Below the pieces are notes generated by a model, which was not told the DNA's origin, searched no databases, and was given only the letters and a program-made list of their open reading frames with translations. DNA of 34,379 nucleotides from a virus, in the IMG/VR virus record IMGVR_UViG_3300027573_000081, positions 1 to 34,379 of that record, one strand, 5' to 3'. A program made the position numbers and the translations under genes. Position 1 is the stretch's first letter, and each line of letters begins with the position of its first letter. Shown piece after piece: positions 1-8,082 of the stretch.

Positions 1-324
1 CATCGGCCGAGCGGGCATCATCATTTCCTGCGATTGCATGCCACCGGGTTGAGGACCACCTGCCATCGGCATCGCTGCCGCTTGTCCTGCTGCCTGCTTC
101 ATCGCGGCCTGCTTCATCATCTCCATCTGCGGACCAGCGGGTGCCGCACCCATCGCAGCGGGCGGCATCGGACGTGCACCTGCCGCGCCCATCGCAGCCG
201 GAGGCAGTCCTGCTGATGGCGCCATCGGCCGTGCAGCGGCGCCCGCCGCAGGAGCAGCCATCCGAGCTGCCGGAGGCGCTGCGCGCCCAACGGGTGCTTG
301 CGGTTGAGGTTTCCTGAGTGCCAT
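1..324 (-). CDS. Met/Ala/Pro-rich phage protein, partial (C-terminus beyond left edge)
   Basis: This reading frame opens with ATG at 324-322 and stays open for 108 codons to the left edge, so the C-terminus is missing. It starts one base after the stop of the upstream gene (TGACATG), with a GGAAAGGTGG ribosome binding site before the ATG. The product is low complexity: Ala, Pro, Gly and Met dominate, with repeated units such as MGAAGARPMPP and AAMGAAPAGP and a Met/Gln-rich stretch (MEMMKQAAMKQAAGQA). No enzymatic motif is visible. It is the most distal visible member of the leftward virion operon, so a virion-associated or assembly role is likely from context only. Such composition is often seen in linker-like tail or internal virion proteins, but that is inference. 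Confidence 0.75.
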   Translation of the reverse strand, partial: MALRKPQPQAPVGRAAPPAARMAAPAAGAAARPMAPSAGLPPAAMGAAGARPMPPAAMGAAPAGPQMEMMKQAAMKQAAGQAAAMPMAGGPQPGGMQSQEMMMPARPM

Positions 325-325
325 G

Positions 326-1093
326 TCACACCACCTTTCCGCGAGTCTTGCCCTTCTTGGCGCAGCCGTCGATGCTGCCGCCGCCGGCATAGCGAGGGGC
401 GCCCATCGGCGTCCGGTTGTAGGCCGAACGCACCGGAGGCTTCTCGGGCTCGGGCTCCGTGGCCGCGATCCGCTTCGCCGACTCCGCACGCGCGGCCCGC
501 TGCGCGAGCTGCGCGCGGCCGGGCGGTGCCGAAAGGCTGGACGAAAGGCCAGAACCCAACGCCTTGAGGGCCGTCTCCGCGAAACCGGTCGTGTCGCGGG
601 GCTTCGCCGCTGCCGATGCCGCCTTGCCCTTGCCTTCGTTGCTGTAGATCGTCGTGGTCTTCTGTTCGAGCACGGGCTTGGGTGCCGCAGCAGCGGCCGC
701 AGGAGCCCGACGGCGGGCCGGAACCGCAGCCGGTGAGGCTTCGGCCGCACTCGCATCGCCAGCGCCTTCAGCGTCCTGCTGTGCCCGCCGCTTCTCGACC
801 CACGCCATCGCACGCGAGCGCGTGTCGTCGTCGATCGATCCGCCCTCGGCGAACGGCTTGGCCTTCGCCTTGCCCTTGCCGAAGTTGAACGCGCCGTGGC
901 CGACGAAGCGGCTCTTGCCGGCAGTGCCGGCTGAGCCACCACCCGATGAGCCGCCACCTGCAAGACCGTGCTCCTTCTTCTCGGCAGCGATCATTGACTT
1001 GGGCGCACCCTTGTCCTTCATGAACTTCAGCTCTTTGGCGACCTCGCCGCCCTTCGCGAAGGCCGGGCCGAGCTGATCGAATTTCTTGCGCAT
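326..1093 (-). CDS. Gly/Ala/Lys-rich virion-operon protein with repeated GGSID-type motifs
   Basis: The product is a basic, low-complexity protein of 255 aa. It starts at ATG 1093 behind a GGAGA ribosome binding site. Three related glycine motifs can be seen: FAKGGEV near residue 13, FAEGGSIDDDTR around residues 81-92, and YAGGGSIDGCAKKGKTRGK at the C-terminus. The middle is Ala/Pro-rich and probably disordered. C-terminal GGSIDG-x-A-x(2)-GKT-type endings are familiar to me from small proteins in the structural modules of environmental podovirus-like phages, where their function is unknown. The gene lies between small structural genes and the Met-rich protein. A virion or DNA-binding role is possible given the basic charge but is not shown by the sequence. 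Confidence 0.8.
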   Translation of the reverse strand: MRKKFDQLGPAFAKGGEVAKELKFMKDKGAPKSMIAAEKKEHGLAGGGSSGGGSAGTAGKSRFVGHGAFNFGKGKAKAKPFAEGGSIDDDTRSRAMAWVEKRRAQQDAEGAGDASAAEASPAAVPARRRAPAAAAAAPKPVLEQKTTTIYSNEGKGKAASAAAKPRDTTGFAETALKALGSGLSSSLSAPPGRAQLAQRAARAESAKRIAATEPEPEKPPVRSAYNRTPMGAPRYAGGGSIDGCAKKGKTRGKVV

Positions 1094-1102
1094 GGTTGTC
1101 TC

Positions 1103-1375
1103 CTAGCCGACGAACATCGTGACACCGCTGATGGTGCCCGTGATCACGACGTAGATGCCTGCCGGGAACAGGATGCCGCCGCCGGGGATGACCACGTTCG
1201 ACCCGCCGGCAGCCGCCGCATCGAGCATCAGCAGCAACGTGCCGCCGACAAGACCGTTGCGGAACTCGACGCTGCCGACACCGCCCGCGGCCATGTAGAC
1301 GCCGCGCAGCCGCACGCGGTTCGTGGTTGCTGCCCCCGAGGCTGCGACCCGGAGAAACGAGACATCGGAGTCCAT
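1103..1375 (-). CDS. small phage structural-module protein (90 aa)
   Basis: This short protein starts at ATG 1375, preceded by a clear AAGGAG site. It is rich in Gly, Val and Ala with alternating hydrophobic residues (for example VRLRGVYMAAGG and GIYVVITGTISGVTMFVG), which suggests a beta-rich fold. There are no Cys residues and no signal peptide. It is translated next to the 83-aa gene upstream, both lying downstream of the major capsid terminator. The composition and position fit a small capsid- or tail-associated protein. I do not recognise a named family. Confidence 0.75.
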   Translation of the reverse strand: MDSDVSFLRVAASGAATTNRVRLRGVYMAAGGVGSVEFRNGLVGGTLLLMLDAAAAGGSNVVIPGGGILFPAGIYVVITGTISGVTMFVG

Positions 1376-1385
1376 GTCGGACTCC

Positions 1386-1637
1386 TTATGTCAGCGCTGC
1401 GCCGATGGCCGTGACCCACGCCGCTCCGGTACTGATCACGAGGCAGAACTCGTTGTTGCCAGCGCCGTTGTCGTTGACCACTGCGACGGCGCCAGCGTTG
1501 GCCGGAGCCGCTGCGGGCAGCGACGCAGTAGAGATCGGGGTGAAGATGGCGCCGTAGCCGACGGCAACCGGGGGAACGAGGACGCCGATGAATCCGTTCT
1601 CGGAAACGACCGGACCATTGAACGTGGTGCGTGCCAT
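1386..1637 (-). CDS. small phage structural-module protein (83 aa)
   Basis: The frame starts at ATG 1637 with a GAGG element seven bases upstream. The protein begins MARTTFNGPVVSENGF, a type of opening I associate with short structural proteins in environmental phages (an N-terminal T-x-F-x-GPV followed by a Gly/Ala/Val-rich body). The rest is small and hydrophobic (PISTASLPAAAPANAGAVAVV), probably beta-rich, with one Cys. It is the first gene after the bidirectional terminator that follows the capsid gene, so it may have its own promoter or depend on read-through. Function is unknown; a minor capsid or decoration role is inferred from position. Confidence 0.7.
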   Translation of the reverse strand: MARTTFNGPVVSENGFIGVLVPPVAVGYGAIFTPISTASLPAAAPANAGAVAVVNDNGAGNNEFCLVISTGAAWVTAIGAALT

Positions 1638-1742
1638 AGAGCCTCACATGCGAGTGATGCGCGCTGAGTCTGCATGTCGTCAGCCGGGCCTGTCGCAGCG
1701 CGAGTGGGGTTGAATTCCCGGGGGCAGTCGTAGTCTGCCATG
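1638..1742. other. short noncoding gap between capsid terminator and next structural genes
   Basis: About 105 bases separate the terminator from the next leftward gene. I see no convincing -35/-10 pair, tRNA or repeat. A reading frame starting at 1741 on the minus strand overlaps the 83-aa gene in another frame and is more likely a shadow. Confidence 0.4.
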
Positions 1743-1769
1743 AAAAGAGGCCCCGCGGGGCCTCTTTTT
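1743..1769. terminator. bidirectional intrinsic terminator after the major capsid gene
   Basis: A perfect 12-bp inverted repeat (AAAAGAGGCCCC, GC loop, GGGGCCTCTTTT) has A-tracts on one side and T-tracts on the other, so it can terminate in both directions. On the minus strand it lies about 20 bases past the stop of the major capsid gene, where it would cap the abundant capsid message. Confidence 0.9.
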
Positions 1770-1789
1770 CGTGCAGCTTCGGACGCAGC

Positions 1790-2722
1790 TCAGGTCGCGC
1801 CGGCCGAGCCCCACATGCCGAGCGCATCGCTCCACCCGAACGAGTAGCGCTCGCGGGCCTTGTACCGGCAGTTGCCGGTGTCGAAGTCCTCGTCCATGCC
1901 GGTCTTGAGAGCGACACGGTTGAAGTGCTTCAGGCCGTTCGGCACGTCGGTCTTGATGAACCAAGCGTTCGTGTCGGTGAGGTAGTGATTCACCGTGTAG
2001 CCGCCCGGGATCGCCGACATGTTGCGGATCGCGTTGATGTCGTTGTCGGCAGTCGCGGTGCGACCCTCCGACTGCAGCAGACGCACCGCAACGAACTGGT
2101 ACGACGGCGGCACGACGAGCTTGCGAGCTTGCGCCGCGATCAGCAGGCCGCGCTCGTCGGTCCACGCCGCGATCTGGATGATCGCCGCCTCCAGCGATGT
2201 CTCGTTCATGTCCACGCCCGTGGGCGGAGAGTTGAAGTTGACGCCGCCGCCGACCAGCGGGTGTCCGACGCGGGCTGCCGCGGCATTGACGCCGAACAGC
2301 GACACGCCGTCACCGCCGAGGAAGGCGCCGTTGAAGCCGTTATTGAGGATCGCCGCACCCTTCACCTGCTTGGTGTACGCCATCGCACGGGCGAGCGCCT
2401 TGGTGTAGCGCGCCGAGAGCGAGTCGTAGAGGTTGTCCTCGACGGCTTCCTCGGTGACGCTGAACCCGAGCGCGATCGTCTCGTGGATGTAGCGCGAGGT
2501 GAACGCTTCCTGTGCGTTGTCGTAGCTGAGCGCGTCGCCTTCGGCCTTGACCGGTGCGGCGCCGAAGCCCGAGAGCTTCACCTCTTCCTCGAACGAGCGC
2601 TCGGAGTTCTCCGTCTCGAAGATGTCCTTGTGCTCTTCCGGGTACTGCTTGTATTCCAGACCGAACAGTGCGTTCAGCCCGGGAAGCAGCTCCTTCATCA
2701 GTTGTGCGCGTGAGATGGCCAT
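1790..2722 (-). CDS. major capsid protein
   Basis: The product is 310 aa, starting at ATG 2722 behind an AAGGAG site. The length suits a HK97-fold major capsid protein. The N-terminus is helical (MAISRAQLMKELLPGLNALF), followed by an acidic stretch, then SEERSFEE-like and ALGFSVTEEAVED segments and a C-terminal half with mixed beta content. Phage capsid proteins of podovirus-like environmental phages share this plan (N-terminal helix with K-[QE]-Y, then a central segment containing IALGF-x-VTEE). It is the last gene before a strong terminator and follows portal, scaffold-like and decoration-like genes, which is the canonical position. I rate the capsid call as likely from family resemblance and order; the HK97 fold itself cannot be proven by reading alone. 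Confidence 0.82.
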   Translation of the reverse strand: MAISRAQLMKELLPGLNALFGLEYKQYPEEHKDIFETENSERSFEEEVKLSGFGAAPVKAEGDALSYDNAQEAFTSRYIHETIALGFSVTEEAVEDNLYDSLSARYTKALARAMAYTKQVKGAAILNNGFNGAFLGGDGVSLFGVNAAAARVGHPLVGGGVNFNSPPTGVDMNETSLEAAIIQIAAWTDERGLLIAAQARKLVVPPSYQFVAVRLLQSEGRTATADNDINAIRNMSAIPGGYTVNHYLTDTNAWFIKTDVPNGLKHFNRVALKTGMDEDFDTGNCRYKARERYSFGWSDALGMWGSAGAT

Positions 2723-2752
2723 TTCGTTTGCTCCTTGTTGCTGACGGCTGGG

Positions 2753-3358
2753 TCAGATACCGACAGCGTTGAGGTAGCTGTGATGACCCGGGTTGAACTT
2801 CACGAGCACGTCGGCGAACAGGTCGCCGACGGGCGAGACGAGCGCCACGACGCGAAGGGCTGCGTTCGTCGCGACCACCGTCGATTCCAACGCCGACGTG
2901 GAGTTGCCCGTCGTCGTGCTGCCGGTGCTGGTGGACTGCACCGCCGCGAGGAAGGTGTTCGCACCGATCATCGCCTGCAGCGCCGCGCCATCCATCTGCC
3001 CTTGGAAGAGCACGTCGGGATCGCAGACCACCTTGGCCTTGATCTTCGTGCCCGTGGGGGCGACGTAGCTGGCCGGGTAGTACTGCGAGAAGATGAGCTG
3101 GCCCTGCGCATTGACGAACTCGCAGCCGACGAAGACACCGATGGTGCCCGCCGGGAACGCATTCGTGGTGCCGTCGGCGCCAGTGGCCGTCATCAGGATG
3201 ATGTAGCCGTTGGTGTCGAGCGTGACGATCGAACCGTTGTAGATGTTCGTCGCGATGCCTGCGGGGTTGATCTGAAACTCGCTGACGGCGCCCGCATAGG
3301 GCAGGCCGTCCATACGCTTGACGGGGCGGAGCCCGTACGGGGTTGCCGTTGCTGACAT
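2753..3358 (-). CDS. capsid-associated (decoration-like) structural protein
   Basis: This is a 201-aa protein starting at ATG 3358 behind AAGGAAC. It begins MSATATPYGLRPVKRMDG, the A-x-P-[YF]-GLRPV opening typical of a phage structural protein commonly found next to the capsid gene. It is rich in Gly, Thr, Ala and Val, with segments such as NGSIVTLDTNGYI, GVFVGCEFVNAQGQ and GTKIKAKVVCDPD that look like beta strands. A Ser/Thr/Gly linker (STSTGSTTTGNSTS) divides the N-terminal beta region from a C-terminal part. Placement directly upstream of the capsid gene supports a head decoration or cement role. A second capsid-type protein is the alternative. Confidence 0.72.
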   Translation of the reverse strand: MSATATPYGLRPVKRMDGLPYAGAVSEFQINPAGIATNIYNGSIVTLDTNGYIILMTATGADGTTNAFPAGTIGVFVGCEFVNAQGQLIFSQYYPASYVAPTGTKIKAKVVCDPDVLFQGQMDGAALQAMIGANTFLAAVQSTSTGSTTTGNSTSALESTVVATNAALRVVALVSPVGDLFADVLVKFNPGHHSYLNAVGI

Positions 3359-3367
3359 GGTTGTTCC

Positions 3368-3841
3368 TTAAGTTCCGTTGCCGAAAGACTGGCCGCGGGT
3401 CGTCTTGCTCTTGCGTTGGACGAACAGCGGCATCCGGGGATCGTTGTTGCGCATGAGAGCCGCGTCCACCGACTGCATCTGCTTGCGGGCCTGCTCGGCG
3501 AAGTACGCTTGACGCGCAACCACCTTGGCCGTGGGCATCTTGCAGAGCATCAGACCACCGATCTCGACGTTGCCCGCGGCGTTGCCCGGCAGTTCGAGTT
3601 CGGGGTGATCCACCGCCTTGACCGGAACCCAGCCCTCGCGAAGCCTCTTGCTCACGTTGGTCGGATCGGCCACCCCCAGAACGTGCGTGGCCACCCAGTG
3701 AAAGGTGAACCCCGCCTCGGGATTGGGGACAGGCAGCGTGCTCGGGGGCACGTAGGACTCTTCACGAACTTCTTCAGCGCGCGTCTCGGTTTCGCGCGGT
3801 TGACGAGGTGTTGCGGTTGCGGGTGTGGACGGGTTGCTCAT
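3368..3841 (-). CDS. conserved phage virion-operon protein (157 aa)
   Basis: The ATG at 3841 overlaps the stop of the scaffold-like gene (ATGA), so the two are translationally coupled. The first 40 residues are polar and Pro/Glu-rich, hence probably disordered. The central part contains HWVATHVLGVADPTNV, REGWVPVKAVDHPEL and VEIGGLMLCKMP. The C-terminal helix carries ARKQMQSVDAALMRNNDPRMP. The pattern EGW-PV ... G-x-VEIGGL-L-KMP ... Q-x(n)-DP is one I recognise as a conserved hypothetical in phages with this module order, without an assigned function. A head-assembly or virion role is inferred from position. Confidence 0.78.
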   Translation of the reverse strand: MSNPSTPATATPRQPRETETRAEEVREESYVPPSTLPVPNPEAGFTFHWVATHVLGVADPTNVSKRLREGWVPVKAVDHPELELPGNAAGNVEIGGLMLCKMPTAKVVARQAYFAEQARKQMQSVDAALMRNNDPRMPLFVQRKSKTTRGQSFGNGT

Positions 3842-4818
3842 TTCTGCTCCAGACGCACAACTTCCTGTGCGTATTGCTGCGGGGTGAGGCCGAACTTCTT
3901 CGCCAACGCGAGCTGCGTCTGCGTGAGCTTGACCTTGGTGACGCCTGCGACGGTGCGCGTAGCCGGAGCTACGGGACTCGTGCGCTGCGTTGTGCGCTGC
4001 GTGGAGCGTTTGTCGTCGTCACCGGTGGGTGCGGCCCCGAAGAAATCGGGAAACACCTCGCGAAGCCGGCCATCGACCTTTTCGTAGTACTCGTCCGAGC
4101 GAGGATCAACGCCCGACTTCACCAGCTTCTGGTGGAAGCCCAGCGCGAAGCTGGTCATGTCCTCGTTCCCCTCCGAACCGAACCACTGGTTTCGTGCCTG
4201 CCAGCGCAGTGTCTTCTGGTCTACCGGTTCGTCGGGGTTGCTTACTGCCGGCAGTTGTACCTCAGTTTCTGGTGCCTGTACAGCCCGCGGCCGGTACCGC
4301 TCGATTTCCCTGAGTTGAATCTTCGCTTCGAGCAGCTTCTCGTTCGCCGCCATCTCAGCGTCGGGATCGAACGCCTCCTTGGCCGCTTTCAGCTCGATGC
4401 GCGCGGCCGCGAGCGCCGCCTCGGCGTTGGCCTTCGACGCGGCGACGAGGTGCGTCTCGCCATCGACCGTGCGCTTCTGCAGCTCGCGGTTCTGGTTGAG
4501 GAGCGCCTGCGCTGCGCGTGTCGCCTCGTCGCGCTCGCGCTCTGCCTTCTCGCGCGAGCGACGCTCATCGTGCCGCGCGTGCGTCAGCTCCGAGAACCGA
4601 GCCTTGACGCCAGCCGAGTAGGTGGCCAGCTCGTCATCGGTCGGGTCCTTGACCTCGCGGCCGAGCGGCTTGCGACCGCGGTCCTTCTCGGGCGTGTCAT
4701 CGACGATCTCGATGTCGTCGAGGTCGGGGTCCTTGTCGTGGCCGTTGGCCTTCGACTCGATCTTGCCGCCATCGGCGGCGCCGTCGAGCGTCACTTCTTC
4801 ATCATCGGGGTCTGCCAT
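3838..4818 (-). CDS. scaffolding-like capsid assembly protein
   Basis: I choose ATG 4818 because GAGGAG lies six bases upstream, giving 326 aa; an in-frame ATG two codons earlier overlaps that site. The N-terminus is very acidic (MADPDDEEVTLDG, then DPDLDDIEIVDD). The centre (about residues 70-165) is a long charged heptad-like helix with many Ala, Glu, Arg and Lys, predicted coiled coil. Next is a Pro/Val linker, and the C-terminus is a short basic helical segment (VTKVKLTQTQLALAKKFGL followed by TPQQYAQEV). This acidic N-terminus, coiled coil and basic C-terminal hook is the usual architecture of phage scaffolding proteins, and the gene lies between portal and capsid genes. No protease gene is visible in the window. 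Confidence 0.75.
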   Translation of the reverse strand: MADPDDEEVTLDGAADGGKIESKANGHDKDPDLDDIEIVDDTPEKDRGRKPLGREVKDPTDDELATYSAGVKARFSELTHARHDERRSREKAERERDEATRAAQALLNQNRELQKRTVDGETHLVAASKANAEAALAAARIELKAAKEAFDPDAEMAANEKLLEAKIQLREIERYRPRAVQAPETEVQLPAVSNPDEPVDQKTLRWQARNQWFGSEGNEDMTSFALGFHQKLVKSGVDPRSDEYYEKVDGRLREVFPDFFGAAPTGDDDKRSTQRTTQRTSPVAPATRTVAGVTKVKLTQTQLALAKKFGLTPQQYAQEVVRLEQK

Positions 4819-4828
4819 GTTCATCTCC

Positions 4829-5248
4829 TCAGGCTTGCACGCGGAGAATGCCGCGAGGGTCATCGACGACAGCTTCCACTTGGTCGTCGTTCAAGATGCG
4901 GAACTCCTGCCCAAAAATCTTGAAGCGGGTTCCGGCATAGGTTCTCACCACGATGAAGTCGCCCTTCTTACACCACGGCCCGCTCGGGAAGCGCGCCTTG
5001 TCGCTGTAGGCATCGGGGCCGAGGTCGAGCACGAAGAGGATGGTCGTTGCCGCCTCCTCGTCCGCCATCGTCTTCGCGGCCTTCACGAGGATCGACTCCT
5101 CGAACGACTCCTTGGCCTTCGGGATCGCGCAGAGGATGTGGTAGCCCGCAGGCTTGGGCAGCATTCGCGATGCGGGCTCAGGCGTCTCGCCTGCAAGGTG
5201 TTTCGGCAGTACCAATCCGGGGTCAGGTGTCAGAATCGTCGCGGTCAT
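4829..5248 (-). CDS. GroES-like co-chaperonin (Cpn10 family)
   Basis: The most sensible start is ATG 5248 (139 aa), overlapping the end of the previous gene by 26 bases; upstream in-frame residues look like shadow translation. After a 30-residue extension, the chain follows the Cpn10 order. KPAGYHILCAIPKAKE corresponds to the first strand. A polar loop with FEESILVKAAKTMADEEAA (about residues 46-65) corresponds to the mobile loop that docks to GroEL. Then come ILFVLDLGPDAY, CKKGDFIVVRTYAG and GQEFRILNDDQVEAVV, matching the strand, dome and C-terminal strand signature. Phage GroES homologues (T4 gp31 is the classic case) pair with host GroEL to fold capsid proteins. Its place between portal and capsid genes fits that role. 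No ribosome binding site is evident, so coupling to the upstream gene is likely. Confidence 0.75.
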   Translation of the reverse strand: MTATILTPDPGLVLPKHLAGETPEPASRMLPKPAGYHILCAIPKAKESFEESILVKAAKTMADEEAATTILFVLDLGPDAYSDKARFPSGPWCKKGDFIVVRTYAGTRFKIFGQEFRILNDDQVEAVVDDPRGILRVQA

Positions 5249-5435
5249 CGAGGTGGTCCAGCAGGGCTTTGATGCGTTGCTCGGCGATGCGCAGCCCAGA
5301 GAGCACACCGACGAGGTTTTGATAAGCGGGATAGTCCACGGGTGCTCCGCGCACAAGCGCATCGACACGACCGTTCAGCTCCATCTGAACCTGCTTCAGC
5401 AGGTCATCGACATCCCGAGGAGCGTCGCCTTTCAT
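5223..5435 (-). CDS. small helical protein between portal and co-chaperonin (70 aa)
   Basis: ATG 5435 overlaps the portal stop (ATGA), so translation is coupled. The product is a short, charged, predicted all-helical protein: VDDLLKQVQMELNGRVDAL, then YQNLVGVLSGLRIAEQRIKALLDHL and an Asp-rich tail. The G-x-LSGLR-AE-x(2)-I-x-LL pattern is typical of tiny conserved proteins found next to portal genes in tailed phages. No function is assigned to them. Overlap with the co-chaperonin start at its 3' end suggests a tightly coupled set. Confidence 0.78.
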   Translation of the reverse strand: MKGDAPRDVDDLLKQVQMELNGRVDALVRGAPVDYPAYQNLVGVLSGLRIAEQRIKALLDHLDDRDDSDT

Positions 5436-8065
5436 TGCGGCATGCCCTCGTCAGGCACGAGCGGCTGCGCCTCGGGCACTGCGGGCTGCGGCTCCGGCTC
5501 GGGCACCTGCGGTGCCGGACCCGCTGCCTCTGCCTGATCGTCCGAGGGGTCCTCGGTCTTGCTCAAGCCGATCTCGTTGCTGTCGTGCTCCGCTGCAAGC
5601 CGATCCACGTCGGCCTGCGCGTTCGCGCGGTCCTGCGCCAGCAGCTCCTGATCCTGCGCGCGGCCCATCATGCCGACCTGCAGCGCCTTGACCTCGATCT
5701 GCTGCTCGCCCAGCTCGCCGGCCTGCACCACCTTGTCGCGGGCGAGGTCGATCTTGTCGGCCTTGTCGGCAGCCTCGATGCTGACCTTCTTCTCGGCCAG
5801 CGCGCTCTTGTCCTCCAAGTCCGCGGCCTTCACCTTCAGCTCGTTCTCCTTGAGCGTCAGCTCGCGATCGCGCTGCTCCAGCGCACGCTGTGCGAGCTGC
5901 ATCTGCGGGTCCTGCGCGGCCTGCTGCGCGGCTTGGGCGGCGGCTTGCTGCGCGTGCTCCTGCGCGACCTGTTGACCGGCGGTGGCCATCGCCTGCGCGA
6001 GCGCCTGCGACTGCGCCTCGTCCATCGGTGCGGCCGGGTCCGGCAGCGGCTGGCCCATCGCCGTCTGCATCTGCGCACGGTACTGGTAGGCCATGTGCTC
6101 GGCGATGTGCGCCTGCATCGCGCCCATCATCATGGGCGCCTGCGGATTCTGACCAAGGCTCTGCATCACGATCGGGTCCTGCATGAAGGCTTGGTGGACC
6201 TTCAGGTGCGCGTCGTGATCCTGCTGCACGAACGCCTTGATGGGCTTGGCCATCAGCACGTTCATGTTCTCGGTCACGGGGTCGGCGGGGACCGCCTCGG
6301 GCTTCAGCGGCACGAGCTTCGCGGCGTTCTTGATGCCGAGCACTTCGAGCATGCCCCGATGCAGCTCCGCGAGGTCGTAGACCTGCGGAGCGGTCGAGGA
6401 GAGCTGGATCGCGGCTTGGTACTGCACCACGCGCTGGCTCATCGTCGCAGCGCTCGGATCGCTGACCGGGATGATGTCCACCATCGCGAAGTCGGCCTGC
6501 TTCGACCCCGGCTGGTTGTCGGTGGTCTGGTAGCTGTAGTTGTCGTCACCCGAGTCACGGATGACCTCCTTCAACAGCTTGAACTCGTGCTTGAGAGAGT
6601 TGTGGGTCCGCGCCTGCACCGCGCTCATGACCTTGAGCTGCCGTTCGAGGAGAGCGAGCGTGGTCCCGACCGGCGCCTGCGCGCTCATGTCGCTGATCTT
6701 CATGTCGGCCGTGCCGGGTATGCGCCGGCCGTCCTCGATGATCTTGTCGAGCAGGGCTGCCAGCGTGGCATCCGCGCCCTTGTACGGCAGCGGCAGGAGG
6801 TTGTCGCGCAGCGTACCCGAGAGCACGTCCACGTCGCGCCATTCGCCGGGGCTGATGGGCGTGTCGTCGCCCTTGATGCGCAGCCCCTTCGACTTCAGGC
6901 CACCCGGCAGGTTCGCGAGCGTGCCCGCGTCGATGAGCATGCGAATGATGGAGGTTGCACTCTTCGCGTACCCGCCGATCAGGTGGAAGAGGCCGTAGCC
7001 ATAGGGTCCGAACCCCGGCACGTAGTCGTACTGGACGAAGTGCTGGCGCCGCATGTACAGCGGGTCGTCCTCGTTCCAGTTCCGCCGGATCGACAGCATG
7101 TCGCCGCCGCGCAGCTTGGTCACGACGTAGGGGCGGAAGGTGTCGTCGCCCTCCATCGCCGGGAACGAGAGGCTGACCTGCACCTCGTAGAGCATGAACG
7201 ACTCGTCGGTGATGTCGCTGAAGCCAGTCTGGTCGTCCTTTGCCTCTTTTATTTCATCCTTGATCTTGTAGGGTGTGCCGAGCTGCACCTCGGCGTAGAA
7301 GCCCGCGGCCATCAACGCCTCAAGCTCCTGCTCCGTCTTCCGCATGACGTGCGTCACACGCTCGGCGGAGTAGATGTTCGATGCGCTATACGGCATCACG
7401 ATGTCCTCGGCCGGCACGAAGATCGATGCCTGCCGCTTCCACCGCGGGTCCTCGTAGACCTTCTTGAACGCGCAGCCGACCGGAGAGAGGTTCCACAGCA
7501 TCTTCTCGTGCTCGCTGCGGTACTCGATCATCTTCTCGGTGAGCTGGTAGTTCATCTCGGCCTTCACCCGGGCCGCTGCGTCCTTCTTCGGTTGTGTCTC
7601 CTCGCCGATGATCTTGGTGTTGACGGGCCCGGCTGCCGGGAACGTCTCCATGATCGTCTCGGACTGGAAGCGGACCACCGCCTCGGTGATCATGGGGTGC
7701 GTCACCCCGCAGGCGCCCGACCACGGCTCGGTGCGCTCCTCGTACTTGAGCCCGAGGAGCTTCAGCCCTTCCCGGTACGTCTGCTCCCAGTCGTCACGCG
7801 AGCGGCGGTCCTCGTCCACCCAGTGGTCGATGTCGTGGGAGAGGGTGGAGAGCACGCGCTCGTCGGCCACGTCGAGCAGGTTGTCGCCGAAGGCGAGCGG
7901 TACCGCGGCCGCAGCGGCTGCAAGGGCGTCGTCGTTCGGGTCATCGCTCTCTCCGTCGGGAACGATCTCGATCTCGATGTCGCCGAGCGGATCGTTCGCC
8001 GCGCCGGCAGGAGCGAGCGCGCCGAGCCCCATCGGAGCCGGTGCAAGGGTCTTGGCAACGGGCAT
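5432..8065 (-). CDS. portal protein
   Basis: This 877-aa protein starts at ATG 8065 behind a near-perfect AGGAGG, 17 bases after the large terminase stop. After an acidic, Ala-rich N-terminus (about residues 1-80), the core includes SRDDWEQTYREGLKLLGL, a WSGACGVTHPMITEAVVRF segment and PAAGPVNTKIIG. This set is typical of large portal proteins of podovirus-like phages, which form the dodecameric DNA entry ring at the capsid vertex. From about residue 685 to 830 there is a long Gln/Ala- then Glu/Lys-rich coiled coil, and the last 40 residues are Pro/Glu-rich. Such a C-terminal helical extension resembles the barrel of P22-type portals. Size, order (TerS-TerL-portal) and the conserved core make the call strong. 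Confidence 0.88.
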   Translation of the reverse strand: MPVAKTLAPAPMGLGALAPAGAANDPLGDIEIEIVPDGESDDPNDDALAAAAAAVPLAFGDNLLDVADERVLSTLSHDIDHWVDEDRRSRDDWEQTYREGLKLLGLKYEERTEPWSGACGVTHPMITEAVVRFQSETIMETFPAAGPVNTKIIGEETQPKKDAAARVKAEMNYQLTEKMIEYRSEHEKMLWNLSPVGCAFKKVYEDPRWKRQASIFVPAEDIVMPYSASNIYSAERVTHVMRKTEQELEALMAAGFYAEVQLGTPYKIKDEIKEAKDDQTGFSDITDESFMLYEVQVSLSFPAMEGDDTFRPYVVTKLRGGDMLSIRRNWNEDDPLYMRRQHFVQYDYVPGFGPYGYGLFHLIGGYAKSATSIIRMLIDAGTLANLPGGLKSKGLRIKGDDTPISPGEWRDVDVLSGTLRDNLLPLPYKGADATLAALLDKIIEDGRRIPGTADMKISDMSAQAPVGTTLALLERQLKVMSAVQARTHNSLKHEFKLLKEVIRDSGDDNYSYQTTDNQPGSKQADFAMVDIIPVSDPSAATMSQRVVQYQAAIQLSSTAPQVYDLAELHRGMLEVLGIKNAAKLVPLKPEAVPADPVTENMNVLMAKPIKAFVQQDHDAHLKVHQAFMQDPIVMQSLGQNPQAPMMMGAMQAHIAEHMAYQYRAQMQTAMGQPLPDPAAPMDEAQSQALAQAMATAGQQVAQEHAQQAAAQAAQQAAQDPQMQLAQRALEQRDRELTLKENELKVKAADLEDKSALAEKKVSIEAADKADKIDLARDKVVQAGELGEQQIEVKALQVGMMGRAQDQELLAQDRANAQADVDRLAAEHDSNEIGLSKTEDPSDDQAEAAGPAPQVPEPEPQPAVPEAQPLVPDEGMPQ

Positions 8066-8082
8066 GGCAGCCTCCTATGGGG

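Noticed and set aside
1436-1741. Frame of 101 codons on the minus strand overlapping the 83-aa structural gene
   Set aside because: It overlaps a better-supported gene in another frame and its later part is Arg/Ser/Pro-rich as in shadow translation.
1638-1742. Possible tRNA-like T-arm (GGGTTGAATTCCC)
   Set aside because: No matching acceptor, D or anticodon arms could be drawn on either strand.
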